Shown piece after piece: positions 1-11,610 of a DNA stretch of 64,000 nt. The DNA is from Macquaria australasica. Taxonomy: Eukaryota; Chordata; Actinopteri; Centrarchiformes; Percichthyidae. The stretch lies in the NCBI GenBank assembly GCA_005408345.1, contig SEMN01000186.1, forward strand, positions 248,001-312,000. The letters are read 5' to 3'. The position numbers were made by a program, and so were the translations under genes. Position 1 is the first letter of the stretch. Each line of letters opens with the position of its first letter. A model generated the notes under the pieces. It had not been told where the DNA came from, ran no database searches, and saw only the letters and a list, made by a program, of their open reading frames with translations.

Positions 1-30
1 GCAACTGTACAAAACATTAGTCCTTTGTGT

Positions 31-62
31 GTTTAGCGTGCTTGTTTTACAGCACGCTAAAC
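31..62. repeat. Perfect 12-bp inverted repeat with 8-nt loop
   Basis: GTTTAGCGTGCT (31-42) and its exact complement AGCACGCTAAAC (51-62) flank the 8-base loop TGTTTTAC. It lies just outside the transposase-like fragment at 150-269 and could be a subterminal hairpin of that element. That link is inference. The flanking bases do not extend the stem. Confidence 0.7.
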
Positions 63-124
63 CAACGTTCAAGAACCACAATAGGTAATTAATAATGAGG
101 AGCCAATACACAACTGTAGTCACT

Positions 125-835
125 ATGGCCCAACATACAAAGATTTACTCCAAGACCAAGAACAGTAATTTCTGATGAAATTCGCACTACTGTAATAGAC
201 CATGTTTTAGTTCATGGAATGACGATGAGGGAAGCAGGACAAAGAGTCCATCCAACTTCATCTCAGTAGATTCTCTGTGGCCACCATAGAGGAGTTCTTT
301 TTTTTTTGGTCATTGAACGTTTACTGTACAGATCTTTCAGTACATTACTTTGCCAATACTGTATAAAGGAGACTGGATGTGGTGGTGGTGGTGTGTGTGT
401 GTGTGTGTGGGGGGGGGTGATGCCGAATGAATCACTTGATGAATCTGATTTATATTTTCTTTGTCCTTGTGCATGATGCTGAATCCACTGAGTTGTGAAG
501 TTTTTATTTTTAAATGCTAAATGCATTTATTGTTTATGAACAATAAACATATTTTCTGGAGCTACATACCCTGAACACAGTGTTTTCCATTTTTTGATGT
601 AGTGTGTAAAGAGTGTTTTTATTGTGACTGGCTTGTTGTATGATTTGAAAACACTGTTTAGTTCTGAGCACAGATAAAACTGTTCTGAGGCCATTGTTTG
701 ATTTTGCAAGAAGAGTCAGAGGTTCTGTGAATGTAGTTTGAAAATTGGGGTTTGTGTTTACACTTTTGAGAAAAGGGTGAAGGGTTTCAAGAAATGTGTA
801 TTAGCAATTGTGAAAAACTGTAATTTGGTCCCCTG
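125..835 (+). mobile_element. DNA transposon relic with transposase helix-turn-helix fragment (IS630/Tc1-type)
   Basis: Reading from 150 gives about 39 codons before a stop at 267-269. The peptide contains ISDEIR, then DHVLVHGMTMREAGQRV, a helix-turn-helix pattern that I recognise from IS630/Tc1-type transposases dispersed in fish genomes. The catalytic DDE part is absent. After the stop the sequence runs into a T-rich and GT-rich region, then at about 540-835 into a stretch that resembles the 3' end of such elements. Frame breaks and the missing catalytic region make it dead. The ends are approximate because I could not find a clean terminal inverted repeat pair or target-site duplication. 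Confidence 0.45.
379..418. repeat. GGT/GT microsatellite ending in a G run
   Basis: Tandem GGT units pass into (GT)n and then a run of nine G. It is a simple sequence inside the decayed transposon. Confidence 0.85.
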
Positions 836-930
836 GAGTCAAGAAGGTCCAGGAACCCCTGAGCTGAAGAGTCCAGGGCACAGAATAGAGTGGGTGACAA
901 GTTATTGGTTATTGGGGGTGCGGACATTAC

Positions 931-1042
931 CTGAGCCTGAGATCCATTCAGCATCAGATAATAGAGCTTGCTGAGGATGCTCTGCTGCAGCTGGTCCCAG
1001 GAGATGCTCCTGTCTTCACGCATGAGAAATGGAGGTCCAAAC
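931..1042 (-). CDS. usp43: USP43-like deubiquitinase, internal exon (sixth in window)
   Basis: This 112-base exon completes a split Arg codon and then encodes 37 residues, assembled residues 217-253. It begins FGPPFLMREDRSISWDQLQQ and ends LMLNGSQAQ. In USP43 and USP31 this stretch follows the 'GSGQQ' motif inside the insertion of the catalytic domain. The acceptor is CTCTCAG|GTTTGG and the donor is CAG|GTAATG, phase 0. Wording close to 'FGPPFL.REDR..SW.QLQQSILSK' favours USP43 over USP31, from memory of the family. The protein is a cysteine protease that removes ubiquitin from substrates; its catalytic Cys and His boxes lie outside the window. The acceptor is oddly placed against a GA/CT microsatellite, described separately. 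Confidence 0.9.
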
Positions 1043-1044
1043 CT

Positions 1045-1104
1045 GAGAGGAGAGGAGAGGAGAGGAGAGGAGAGGAGAGGAGAGGAGAGGAGGGGAGAGG
1101 AGAA
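1045..1104. repeat. (GAGAG)n / (CTCTC)n pentanucleotide microsatellite at a splice acceptor
   Basis: AGGAG-type pentamers repeat from the acceptor dinucleotide outwards, with one impure AGGGG unit near 1091. On the transcribed (minus) sense it is all C and T and forms the polypyrimidine tract of the exon at 931-1042. No adenine occurs on that strand from 1045 to 1117. Confidence 0.9.
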
Positions 1105-1749
1105 GACAAGAGAGGAATGACAAAGTGCAAGAAGAAAGTGTTATAGTGTATATAAAGACAGGTACTGCAATATATCTCAGTTTGCATATCAGTGGAACCC
1201 TGTTTTTACAAAAGTGAATTAATTAATATTTTAGCTACATATGTTTTTAAATGTAAATAATCAAATAAGAACAGCCTGGCAGTATTTTGGTGTTGTATTG
1301 TCAAAATCAATAAATTCTTCAGCTTTTTCTTTTGAGATTGATTAACTTGGCAAGTCATCCACACTGCAAAACCTAATACATTCATTTCCAAGGAGGTTGA
1401 GCTTATTGAGAAAGTAGAAAAAGTGCCGGTATAAAGGTCATTGCAACTTATTGTGTCACCACCACATCTGTCAAGCTGTCAGCTGTCAAGTGCATCAAGG
1501 CTTTACTGTCAGCGCCTTGTGTCCTGTACTGACAGCTTGAAGTGACATTATGTGGGGTCCGGGGCCGAATAAAACTGAGAAACCAGACTGTATATCATCA
1601 ATGAATCAATGCCTTATAATGGGTTCTCTGTCTCTAGGTTAACTCAAGGCTTGTGCTCCCCCTGACTGCACAGCAGTGGCTCCTTTTTAAGTTGCTCCTC
1701 CCCCTCAGTGCTACAGCAAACAATGATATTTCAACTTTCTGGCAACAGT

Positions 1750-1866
1750 TGGTAGAAGGCCCTTTCTTATTTTAACACACAAAGCAAGGTCCGTAAAGAA
1801 ATGGAAAGCCGTCCCCAGAAGAGTGGAGGGTGAACTGTCCATGTGTCCACATATTTTGATCGGGTC
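1750..1866 (+). pseudogene. Tc1/mariner transposase 3' fragment with internal deletion
   Basis: The sequence around 1752-1802 (GAAGGCCCTTTCTTATTTTA, then AAAGCAAGGTCCGTAAAGAA) matches the region of fish Tc1-like transposase genes just before the last catalytic part. It jumps directly at about 1803 to the final coding bases (CCAGAAGAGTGGAGG) and the 3' end (GTGTCCACATATTTTG). The middle of the C-terminal half is missing. An in-frame stop also interrupts the remnant. Recognition is from memory of Tc1-like elements in fish; the fragment is non-functional. Confidence 0.7.
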
Positions 1867-4237
1867 TCCAAATGTTTAGTGCCAGCATACAAGGAAATTC
1901 TGATATCATGACAAAATAATGAAAACACTACAGTATCTACCTTGGTTGTACCAAAAGTGGTGCAATAGACTAAGAACTGTCCTTTAGTTTTGGTGACAGA
2001 CAGCTACAGTACAAAGGGAGGCTCAGATGTTTACTACAATGTACACACAAGTCCTGTAAATGTATGTGCTCTAATCAAGGGGCGACAAGCTATTCTGTCT
2101 ATTTAGAGAAACTAATTTCCCACTTTGAAATTAAACACGAATACGCCAAAAGCCCAGATGTCCCAGTTTTCCACCAGCACTTAAACGCAGCATGCATTTA
2201 CAAATCTGTGGAGCTGGGAACAGTGCTAATATAGTCTCAAAATCCCGAAAGCGAAAGTAACCTGATCCGTGCGTAACAGACGATCCGTGCAAACAATTTT
2301 GAGACATTTGTATGCGCAGGAAGCTTTCTGAAAGCGAAAAGGATCAGATCTGAGAAGTTGAAGTTAAAAATCCGTCCGTAAAATATTTTCAAATTGCTTG
2401 GTATTTGTATGTGGATTGGAACACACATTTATGAGTACCTGAAATTATGCACAAATCATTGTTTACGTTTACAAATCTTGTTTTTCAGTTACAAATCTTA
2501 TTTTTCAGTTGCAGATCATGTAATACACATTTGCAAATATTATTGAGACTATTTTCACTCCATATATTATTGATAATGTTCTGTTGCAAAGCACACAATG
2601 TCTCATAATGTGTTCAGGAACACAGTGACTTAAATGTACTGCAATTAACTGTAGCTGTCCTTGAAACAAACCCGACAAGCGTTCTGCTAGGATGAGGAAC
2701 ATTATGTTTGCATCATGAATGTGTCTCAGCAAATGAGCGACCCAGAGAGTGAAAGTGAAACGTTCCCAGCAGTTGAATCCATGCGAGACAAAATTCACTC
2801 TTACTGTAAAATGAAACACTGGCTAAACTGAACTAAAAACACAGACACCAAATATGAACAGGACATACTGTATTTAGCATGTCTACTCTTTAAAAAGAAA
2901 AAAAAAAGGTTGTCATAAACAAAACAGGAACAAACGAGTGTAAATACTTTATGTGAGTCTACAGTATGTTGACTGAAATATACCCCTCCCCTCAGATTAT
3001 TCAATTCAGTTCATGGGTCTTAGACTCATCCACTGAAGGACACTTTTACGTCACTGATTCAATAATTCAGAGGGGTTTGCTAGACAAAAGGTTTAGTGAT
3101 ACATGATCCTTAGCTAAATCTGGTCTTCACATTTAACTGTATTAAAAACGTAATCACATATAATGCTACTGTAATTCTCACGAGGAACAATCAAACACTC
3201 TACAAAATATTTCACTCTTTTATGAATCACTGGAAGCTCAACTGGACTGTCAGACATCTGCCCTGCTTTAGCTAAAATCCTTTGTAGTAGAGTGGATTAA
3301 TCTTTAAAGTAGCTGCAAAATAACTGTGCATTATCTTTGGATTGGGTACGTAAGTCAATAAATCCTTGCTCACATCTAACCAGAGTCCACAGTTCATTAT
3401 CTTATACAGGAAGAGTCTGGATCCTTTCAATATTTGTGATGTTGCCTACAGCGACAATGTCATTGCTGTGGAGGTAGATGTGATCTGAGCATTTCCTCTT
3501 TGATTTGCAGCCCCTGTGGGACATTCATCCCCAAACAGAACAACACAGCTCACCAGTGAGCAGCTAACAAAAAGCCTCCATCCAGCCGTAGCTTCCACTG
3601 TTTGGTCCAACTGTGCTGTTGCTGTACATCAGATGCATTCTAGGTGCTAAGCAACTTAAAGTGGCTGCCTACCCTTGTTAGAGTAACATATGGCAACCGA
3701 TTAAACCTAACTTTCACAGGTTAAGTGCCTCAGTTTAAACACATTGTTCGACTCAGTCTCAGGTTTCTACACTGTCAGCTTCCAGCTACAGGCTTGAATG
3801 GGAGCTCAAGCTGCACAAGCTAAATAAAACCAGCCTACTCTGTGGCATGCACACAATAGATATACAGGTCAAAGTCGAACAGAAGTTGGATGTTGACATT
3901 GAGACAGCATTGGATGATGAAAGGGGGGGAAGGATAAATGAGATATTCTATTTAAGAGTGTAGACACAGTAGAGCGGGAGCAAAAGATGTCTCTACAGCT
4001 GTACTTGAACAAGCTCTAAAAAAACCTGTCTCGCAAATGTAAGATGACGCATCCTCAAATGCAATCTCATAAAATAAATTAAAGTTAACTGACTCTGCCA
4101 CTGTGTGCTTAACAAAACCACTTCACAAGATGAGGCTCTAGCTCTACAGCTTAATAAACTGAGTACATGACATCAGGTCAATAAATACTAAACAAACAAC
4201 AATAACCCACTTGAAAATGAATCAGCCTGCAGCTCAC

Positions 4238-4406
4238 CTGACTGCCTGCTGGCCAGATCCTGCTGTGTTGCAGACGAGGAGGAGGACCTTCGTGGAGCCG
4301 CCCTGGTTCAGGTACTCAGAGGAGAGGGTGCCAGACGGAGGTAGCCTCTGACCGTCAGGTCCAGCTGTCGAGGTGTAGGGGGAGGAGGGGAGGCTGTGGT
4401 GATACC
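4238..4406 (-). CDS. usp43: USP43-like deubiquitinase, internal exon (fifth in window)
   Basis: This 169-base exon carries the last two bases of a Gly codon, 55 codons, and two bases of an Arg codon finished at 1042. It forms residues 160-216 of the assembled fragment. It starts YHHSLPSSPYTS, a Ser/Pro-rich low-complexity linker, and ends GSTKVLLLVCNTAGSGQQAV. The VLLLVCN and GSGQQ motifs are shared by USP31 and USP43, where a variable linker precedes them. The acceptor is GCTCAG|GGTATC and the donor is GTCAG|GTGAGC, a near-consensus site. The apparent start codons at its upstream side belong to intron read-through. Confidence 0.9.
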
Positions 4407-5454
4407 CTGAGCAGAGCAGAGGAGCGGAGAACTGTTTAATAAAGGCTGACGTTCGACCTGGGATCCAAACTGTTGGGGTGCAATCACACACACAGTCTTT
4501 TTGTTTGTTTGGGGTTTTTTTGCTGGCAACCATTATGAAACCAATTGTACTTGTCAACCTGGCATTCACAGGTTTTGTGAATAAAAGAACCTGCAAAATC
4601 CCATCAGTTATATAATCATTCAGAACTACAGTTTCCACTCCTGGTGTGGAAAAAAAAAGTGGGACCACTGACAAAATTTCATTTCTTTTTAAGCAGAAAT
4701 GAATGACTTTAAAAATATGTAATTATGTATATGTAGGCCTACATAACAAGCCAAACAAGGCTAAGCTTCTTTAACGCAACTTAAAAATGAATGCATATGG
4801 CCATTGTTTCCTGTAGCTAGTTCAAATTCCTCACTCATATGAAATCACACCTCAGTTTCCCATGAACAAAACGGATGTCCAGGCATGTCAGTGCTGTTAT
4901 TTAGTGCTCAACCAAATTCATTAGCTTTGTTTCACACATGTAAGAAGAATCAATATATCTAACTTGGAGATGTAAGAGGTGAATAAAAGGGTAAAGAGTA
5001 TTAGTTGAGAAATGGAAAAAAAAAGCTGTTACATAGTGTAGGTAGGGTGTTTTCAGTTTCTGGACATTTGCTGATGTTTTGGAAAGTTTTATGTTTTTAA
5101 TGTACTTTTAGGGGAAAAAAAAGAAATTCAGTCAAAAAAAAAAAAAAAACAGAAAGAAATTTGCTGCCGGAGAGCTGGTAATGTCACACCTGTTCAAGCA
5201 CTGATTCTATAAAAGTGTTTCTCATATCAAAAGCTTGTTCTATCAAGCTGGGAGGCAGGACTGAAATAAACCAGGGTTACAAAACAGCTTTGGGTGCCAG
5301 AATGAGAAACTGCTATGAAAGGAGCAACATCTCACGTTTACACTGTGATTCTGGAAACATTTTCAGAAAATGTCCATTATACTAAAATTGCCCTTTGATT
5401 CTTATTTACCCCCAAGAGCTGTAAGAAGAATTACAACTGCTACCACACATACAC

Positions 5455-5455
<1 letters not shown>

Positions 5456-5497
<42 letters not shown>
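5456..5497. repeat. (CA)n microsatellite
   Basis: About 20 nearly pure CA units, with the first of two CA arrays in a 250-bp interval. Confidence 0.95.
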
Positions 5498-5502
<5 letters not shown>

Positions 5503-5655
5503 ATGCTGTGATTAATAGTGGTTAATAGCTGAGGGGATACAGAAGGCCCAACCTCTTGTCTCCAAGGAAACATAAACTTTGACATTATCAGAGGATTTAA
5601 TTAAACAATGCTTGTTCGAACCTTACCGTGCAATTAATCACTGCCACCTTCCGAC

Positions 5656-5656
<1 letters not shown>

Positions 5657-5701
<45 letters not shown>
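5657..5701. repeat. (CA)n microsatellite
   Basis: A 45-base pure CA array, the partner of the array about 160 bp to its left. Antisense open frames across it (Val-Cys runs) are artefacts of the repeat. Confidence 0.95.
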
Positions 5702-5702
<1 letters not shown>

Positions 5703-8417
5703 CAAACCTAAACACACACGCAGGAAAGTAAGTGTGAAGAGATGTAAAGCTTAGATGTAACGCTTTCACAAAAGCAAGCAGACAGATTATTAACACAAAC
5801 ACAGACGCTGACACACCAAGCTGAGTTCGAGACACATCGAGGAAATGTTGTGTGAAAGCATTTTTTTTTTCTTTTTGCATCAGAGATGAGGACAGAAAAG
5901 GCCACACGTTTTTGGCTGAATAACTGAAATTTCAGTAAGCAAGTACACCTTTTAATAATCTGAATAAAAGAATAAAAGTGCTGGCTGTTAAAACAGGCTC
6001 AGAAAATTGAAAAAGCTTTGTTTGTCCAAACTGAGATGTTTTTCTTTATTAGCAGACAGGAGCAACTCGATGTGACATTTTATGCATGTTGCCTGCCCTT
6101 TAGGTGGCCAATTCATCTCCTGGCTCTTTGTCCCAGTCACCCCTCCCTCTGTCCTCTCTGTCACCTTTAACTCTCAATTTTTCACTTGGGAGGCTGAAAA
6201 GTAAAAGACCGGGCAATATTTGTTGCAACCCAGACTGTACAGCATGCTACCCAACCATTCACCCTCCAATTAATCAATAAAGCACCTATGAATTTAGCCA
6301 TCTCTTGGTGTAATCTTGAATGATGTATTCCTTACTTGTTCCTTAGTAACTACTCAGTATTTCATGTACCTTATTGCAAACTGTTACCTTCTAACTTCTC
6401 TTGTAAATAGTAGAAGGAGCAGAAAGGTCACGGCCCTTGAAGAAGGAATAGTGGTTATTCTATATATTATTCTGCACATAATAACAGATACTGTTTCGCA
6501 AGAGCGGATATTGTAGGAAAAACCAATGAAAAATGTTGTCAGTCAACGTTTTGCAGATACATTTAGTATGAACATTTTGCAACAGGAAAACATTTGCAAC
6601 ATTAAAAATGTTTCCTCATTATGTAGCATATAAACGAAAAGTCTGGGATACAGGATTGAATAACATTAAAACCACAAGTGAGCAGTTTCAAAACCAGAAA
6701 GTAATATGTTGTGCATGGCAAGGAGTGTGATTTCGCCCACATGTCCCGGGTGTGCTGGGAGCACCTCCTGCCAGACTCTCATTCTCACCTCCTCTTCCCT
6801 CCCTCCCTGAGATGGACGGAGGAGAGCCACAGACGGAGGCAGGTGTTAGTGGGGTGGAAAAAGACAGAGGGAGAAGGAGGCCAGAGTGGATAGAAAAGGA
6901 GAGACTGTGAGAAGAGGAGAAGGAGCGGTCGTTGCTAAATTTAAAAAGTAATTCCCAATAAAGTGAATTTAAAAAAAATGGACAGAGACAACACGACTCC
7001 AATGACATTTGAACATCCACAGTGAGGAAGAGAGAAAAGCTGCACGTTGTATGTCCTCTCATAAATGTATTGATTTAATGATCAATTAGCATGATACTGA
7101 ACCATTTGTTGTCGTTATTGTGACAATGTCATGGTTGCTGCGGGAATCTGTTTATAATCTGCTATTTTTAATTAAAAGATAAACATTCAGACTGAAGTGA
7201 GCACAAGTGAGATGAGGGAGAAAGAGGCAGAGATACAGAAAGAGCGGGTGTAGTGAGGGAGAAACAAGAGGAGAAACAGAAATTGCTCTTGAGATTGGAG
7301 GTGGAGAGTATGGCGGCGTTAATTAAACAGCTTAGCCCTGAAAAAGATACTACACCTCCTCTGGCACTCACTCTCCTCTCGTCCCTCGCCGTCCTCCATT
7401 TCTTCCTTTTGTATTATCGTACTCCCTTCTCTCCCTGGCACTCTATTTATCTTAGCTACTACCAGTCCCCCACCCCACCGCCCACCCCCCAACTCTCCAC
7501 TATCTGACTGTTTGGGATGAATCAGCCCTCAGCGTCACAGAAGTGGACAGGAAGTGGGAGTAGAAAAAAAAAGTAGTAATAATTGCTACAACAGAAGATT
7601 TTTTTTTAGTGCGTTTGAAATCTGCGGGATGAGTGATGGAAAGATTTTTGTGCCTGGAAGGACACGCTGTGCTGTGCAGAGTCTCAAATCAAAGACCCCT
7701 TAACGCCACACTGAACGACAACTTTATTCTTGCGAGACGTGTGAGGAAAGCATCTGCTAACTGATCAGAACGCACAAGTGGTTCAGTATGGCTTGGAGCT
7801 ATTGAATAAGAACAGTTTTAGGATGGCAGTGTTAAAAAGAAAATTCCTGCAGCGTCTCTGTTAATATCTATAGACGATGAGTGTCTGCATCAGTTAGAAC
7901 TGTGCTCTTCATGGTCCCATAACTCTGCAGGAATCAAATCACACAAAAGCCTTATTTTAAGTAGATAATCATATTTTGCTCTGAGGCAGAAGTCTTTCAA
8001 CACTGACGTCTTATTTTCCCAAACAGTTTGTGTTTGTTCATTACTGATGAGTAAAAATAGCGCGAGTTGTGTAACACAGAAAAGGCCAAAAACCTCAGAG
8101 AGGATTTTGGCCACATACTGCCACATACTGACTGGAACTGAAACTCCTTCCGAGTGGTTCAAGACCAAATGAGTGACCCCTGTCAGTGCAATCCACACAC
8201 CTGACTAAAAATACCCAGGGGGCCGTGGGCTTAGCCCTCGACGAATCAGAGGTCCTGGCAGCAAACAGCCATCTGACCACAAATGCCCCAGTTGACAGCA
8301 AAGCACCTGAGCTTCCTGCCAACAGCAAAATGACATATTAGGGAGGCGGCAGGGAAGGAACTAAATACACCTGCTGCCCTCTTACTTCTTCTCTTCTCTA
8401 GCTTATCTTGAAGATCC

Positions 8418-8753
8418 ACACTGTAAAAATACTCCATTACAAGTAAAAGTCCTGCATTCAAAATGTTACTTAATTAAAATTATTCACGTATAATCAGGAA
8501 AATGTTCCCTGTGACTGTTATATTATTATAGATTATTATAACTCATGCTCTAATGTAGAAGCAGGATTTGATTTGATTTGTAAAAAATCTGAAAATAAGT
8601 GATCAATGCCTTCACTATTACCCAGAGCCCATATCGACAACTTCACAATGCTTGTTTTGTCCAACAATAAGTAGAAGTATAAAGTGGCATGAGAAGAAAA
8701 TACTCCTGTGCAGTACCTCAAATTTGTACTTAAGTACAGTACTTGAGTAAATG
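8418..8753. mobile_element. Foldback MITE-like teleost repeat (ACTCCATTACAAGTAAAAGT type)
   Basis: The left side (CTGTAAAAATACTCCATTAC, AAGTAAAAGTCCTGCATTCA) and the right side (CAGTACCTCAAATTTGTACT, TAAGTACAGTACTTGAGTAA) read as imperfect inverted copies of each other around ACTCAAGTA. This element style is very common in percomorph genomes and I recognise it from memory. The interior has no coding capacity, so it would be non-autonomous. Ends are approximate and no target-site duplication is clear. Confidence 0.65.
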
Positions 8754-9229
8754 TTTCTTTTTAGCTTCTTCCTCCACCAACCCTCAACTACACCCAGTTC
8801 AAGTTCATCTTCCCACTGCTCTTCACTTTCCGTCATCCCGTTTTGTTATAAGGCACAATATTGTGTCGACATTAGCCGCAAAACCCCTGCTGCCTCCTCA
8901 TATTACACATAAAATAAACAAGCTGCAATCATTGAAATTGCCCTTGGTATTTTGCACTTAGTTACATCATGTCTAAAATATTAGTCCAGCAACATGCCAT
9001 GCTAAAGTCTACACCACAGTGCTGAAACATTTTAGTTGTTTATATCTGTGAATAAATAAGATAATACTGGTAAACATGCTGAGCTATGTCACAGAACCTC
9101 ACAGACAAGTATGACCAAAAGCTTAGATTCCAAGCTGAGGACAAAATGATAGAAAACAGAAGGCCGACACGACCATAAAAATAGGAAACATCTTAACAAA
9201 CTTCTTCTGCCCGGCTGACTGGTTCACTT

Positions 9230-9640
9230 CAACACGAAACGGTTTGGCTTTAACAGGCTTGTGGGCAGAGGAAGCATTCACGTTGGCATTCTTACAGGCA
9301 TTTATGCACCATTTGTGCTGCTCTTCATAAGGCAGCTGAGCTGAGCGTGGCTGTTATTTCCCAGATGATTTGAGAACACGTTCCAGAGGCAGTCGTGATG
9401 ATCAGAGCACCAAGTGTAGACACACCAAATTTCTTTCTGCCTTCATTCTCTTCAGGTTATTTTAAATGATGAATCCTACTGGAGGGGCAAGAGTTCCCCT
9501 GTGAATGTTCCTGGAATATTTTTGCTTTTCTGCACTGAGTTTGCTTTAGGCGGCCTGTAATTACCTTAATGGAACTGCAAGGGAAGTGTACTTTGCAGGG
9601 TCTCATTTGCATGTGTGATGTCTTTGTCTCAGTATGAGTC
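9230..9640. promoter_or_regulatory. Candidate conserved non-coding element with POU octamer and homeodomain core
   Basis: The stretch lacks repeats and microsatellites and has even base composition, unlike its surroundings. It contains TAATTA (9558-9563), the core of many homeodomain sites, and ATTTGCAT (9605-9612), the exact POU octamer complement, 42 bases apart. These short words can occur by chance. Enhancer function is inference and needs alignment to other fish. Confidence 0.25.
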
Positions 9641-9661
9641 GATCTATGTACAAGTTCATGG

Positions 9662-9662
<1 letters not shown>

Positions 9663-9713
<51 letters not shown>
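9663..9713. repeat. (CA)n microsatellite
   Basis: About 25 CA units, pure over its length, directly right of the candidate conserved element. Confidence 0.95.
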
Positions 9714-9715
<2 letters not shown>

Positions 9716-10483
9716 CAGTATGTTCATATATGTAACAATCTTGTCATCATATATAAAATAGTTCATATATTACATAATATAAGATCTTATTATTTTCAGT
9801 TTTCACAATTTTTTAATTGAAAAATAATTACATCTTTTTTTAAAGCAGGCATAATCTATATTTTTCTAACAATGTATAGAATGAGAATGTGACAGTGATG
9901 AACCTTCAGAGAATTATCACCTGAATCTGCAGCTCCCAACAGCTTTACGGTGCTTTATAATGAGTTTCAGCTCATTGTTTAGCTGTCATTCACATTCGCA
10001 ACTTCCATGAAGGATGTGACTGCCCAGATAAACACATCAAGAGTAATGCTGAAATCCCTGACTCTCCACCTGTACACAGCCCTCAGTGGGATGATGGGAA
10101 CGACACAGTGGCTTACCCTCAGCTCCGCAGTTCATTGTGAAAGGACCTGAACACTCAATAACCTGCTGGAGAGTGCGGTTTGTGGAGCCACACTGTACAG
10201 TAAGTGTGTGTAAGTGAGAAGAAGGGGAGACAATGAAAGAGAGACTTTGATTACTGCGTCTATCTCAGAATGTAGATGCTGTTTGAGATCCTGACAGATC
10301 CCTTTATCTACTGAGAGATCCCTTTTTCTACCACCTCTCCCTGGGAATCCTCTCTTTTTAACAAACAAACAACACACACACACCCGTTTCTTTTTCTCCC
10401 CCCTCTCTTTTGGCCCAGTTAGCCTCCCTCTGCACAGACAACTCCCACAATCCACTCTGCTCAAATCTTGATTGACCACTCCA

Positions 10484-10905
10484 TTATCCAGGAGACACGT
10501 GGCTCAGCCTGGCCTTTACGTCTTAATTTCAAGGGCATCAAGTGAACATCGCACAAAGTTAGCACGCTAAGCTTCCCTGAGCTTCAATTCAGCGGGAAGT
10601 CTTTTTCTTTGTGCAGCATTACGGGGCTTTATCACTCTATTTATGTGCAAATTGCCTGGATTGTTGAGGGTGAAATAGGATGCTATTGTGGCGCTTTGGA
10701 GCTAATTGATTTTTCAGTGTTTCCCATCATGAGACCTCCCGCTGCCATTTCCTCTAAATGCGAAACCTCATTATTGTACCTGGAAGCGGCGCCGATTCAA
10801 TATCCCCGAGAAGGTTTGCTGATAAAGTCGGGGAAGTCCAGCTCCCACACACTAAAATACACAGCAGGTTATGACGACAGAGGAATTCCCAGCATGTAAT
10901 AAACC
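10484..10905. promoter_or_regulatory. Candidate conserved non-coding element
   Basis: The block is free of recognisable repeats and low complexity. It contains the homeodomain-type word TAATTGAT (10703-10710). A 96-codon open frame crosses it on the plus strand (10609-10899), but I recognise no protein in it and it lacks splice or promoter context. Long conserved enhancers often leave fortuitous open frames. Evidence is weak without alignment. Confidence 0.22.
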
Positions 10906-11610
10906 CTCTTCAGCACGGTGAGGTTTACATTCTCTGTGCTTTTCGTCACGCCATTAAATTAATGACTACTCTTCATTCATCAATCTCCCCATGCGCCCAC
11001 GCAGAACACACTATGGGTGGATCCCAATAGATCCCCTCTTTCCTCTCCTTCCCTTTCTCATTATCACATTTCTTCTACCAGCAAGTAATCTGGAGGAGGA
11101 GACAAAAAAAAAGGACAAATGAAAAGGACAAGTCAAGAATCAGGGGCAAGTAGAGGCCGGACAATTTATTTATGTCATACCGCTACTGCCTCCACAGCTG
11201 GTATGTTTAGTTTTTCCAGACACATTCAGAGATAAACTTCTCAATGCCTACTCTGGTGAATGAATTTAACCAGAAAATTCCAACAAATCTACTCCTACAA
11301 CATTGTTTGGTTAACATACTACAGTAAAGCGGACAGGGAGTAGAGGAAAATATGAAATGCAATCCAGGAGTTTGACGGATTATTAATACTATGAAACAGG
11401 ATTTTACAACTCTGGTAAGTTATAAAATTGACAATAATTTAGTACTCTGCTTCAACGATTGCGAGGTAAAAAGTGGAACTACACCGTTAACGTTACAAAG
11501 TAATCTTCCTGGAATATATGCTTGAACATATCTGATTGGCCGATGCAGTGCTCTGATGGATGACTAGTGCTATTGTAATTCTGACCTTGCAGTGAGGTCA
11601 GTCCCCTAAA

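Larger units (their letters stand above)
1..930 (-). other. Intron of USP43-like gene downstream of the last exon in the window
   Basis: This stretch follows the GT donor at 925-930 on the minus strand, so it is intron if the gene continues past the left edge. I read it for the next expected USP exon, the one leading to the second zinc-binding CxxC, and found none. It holds a short perfect hairpin, a degraded DNA transposon and a GT/G-rich simple repeat, all listed separately. The open frame that runs from the exon across 787-930 is read-through into intron: its residues no longer resemble the family after the donor. Confidence 0.75.
1043..4237 (-). other. USP43-like intron between exons 4238-4406 and 931-1042
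   Basis: The intron has GT at 4236-4237 and AG at 1043-1044 on the minus strand. It contains the GA microsatellite at its 3' end and a Tc1-like fragment at 1750-1866. The rest, about 1900-4230, is AT-rich unique-looking sequence in which I see no exon, RNA gene or clear repeat. Confidence 0.75.

Noticed and set aside
787..930. Extension of the USP exon beyond 931
   Set aside because: A consensus donor (CAG|GTAATG) ends the exon; residues after it do not resemble the family.
5638..5907. Frames with poly Val-Cys or His-Thr runs (also at 9457, 18801, 28847, 33950, 34018)
   Set aside because: They are translations of CA/GT microsatellites.
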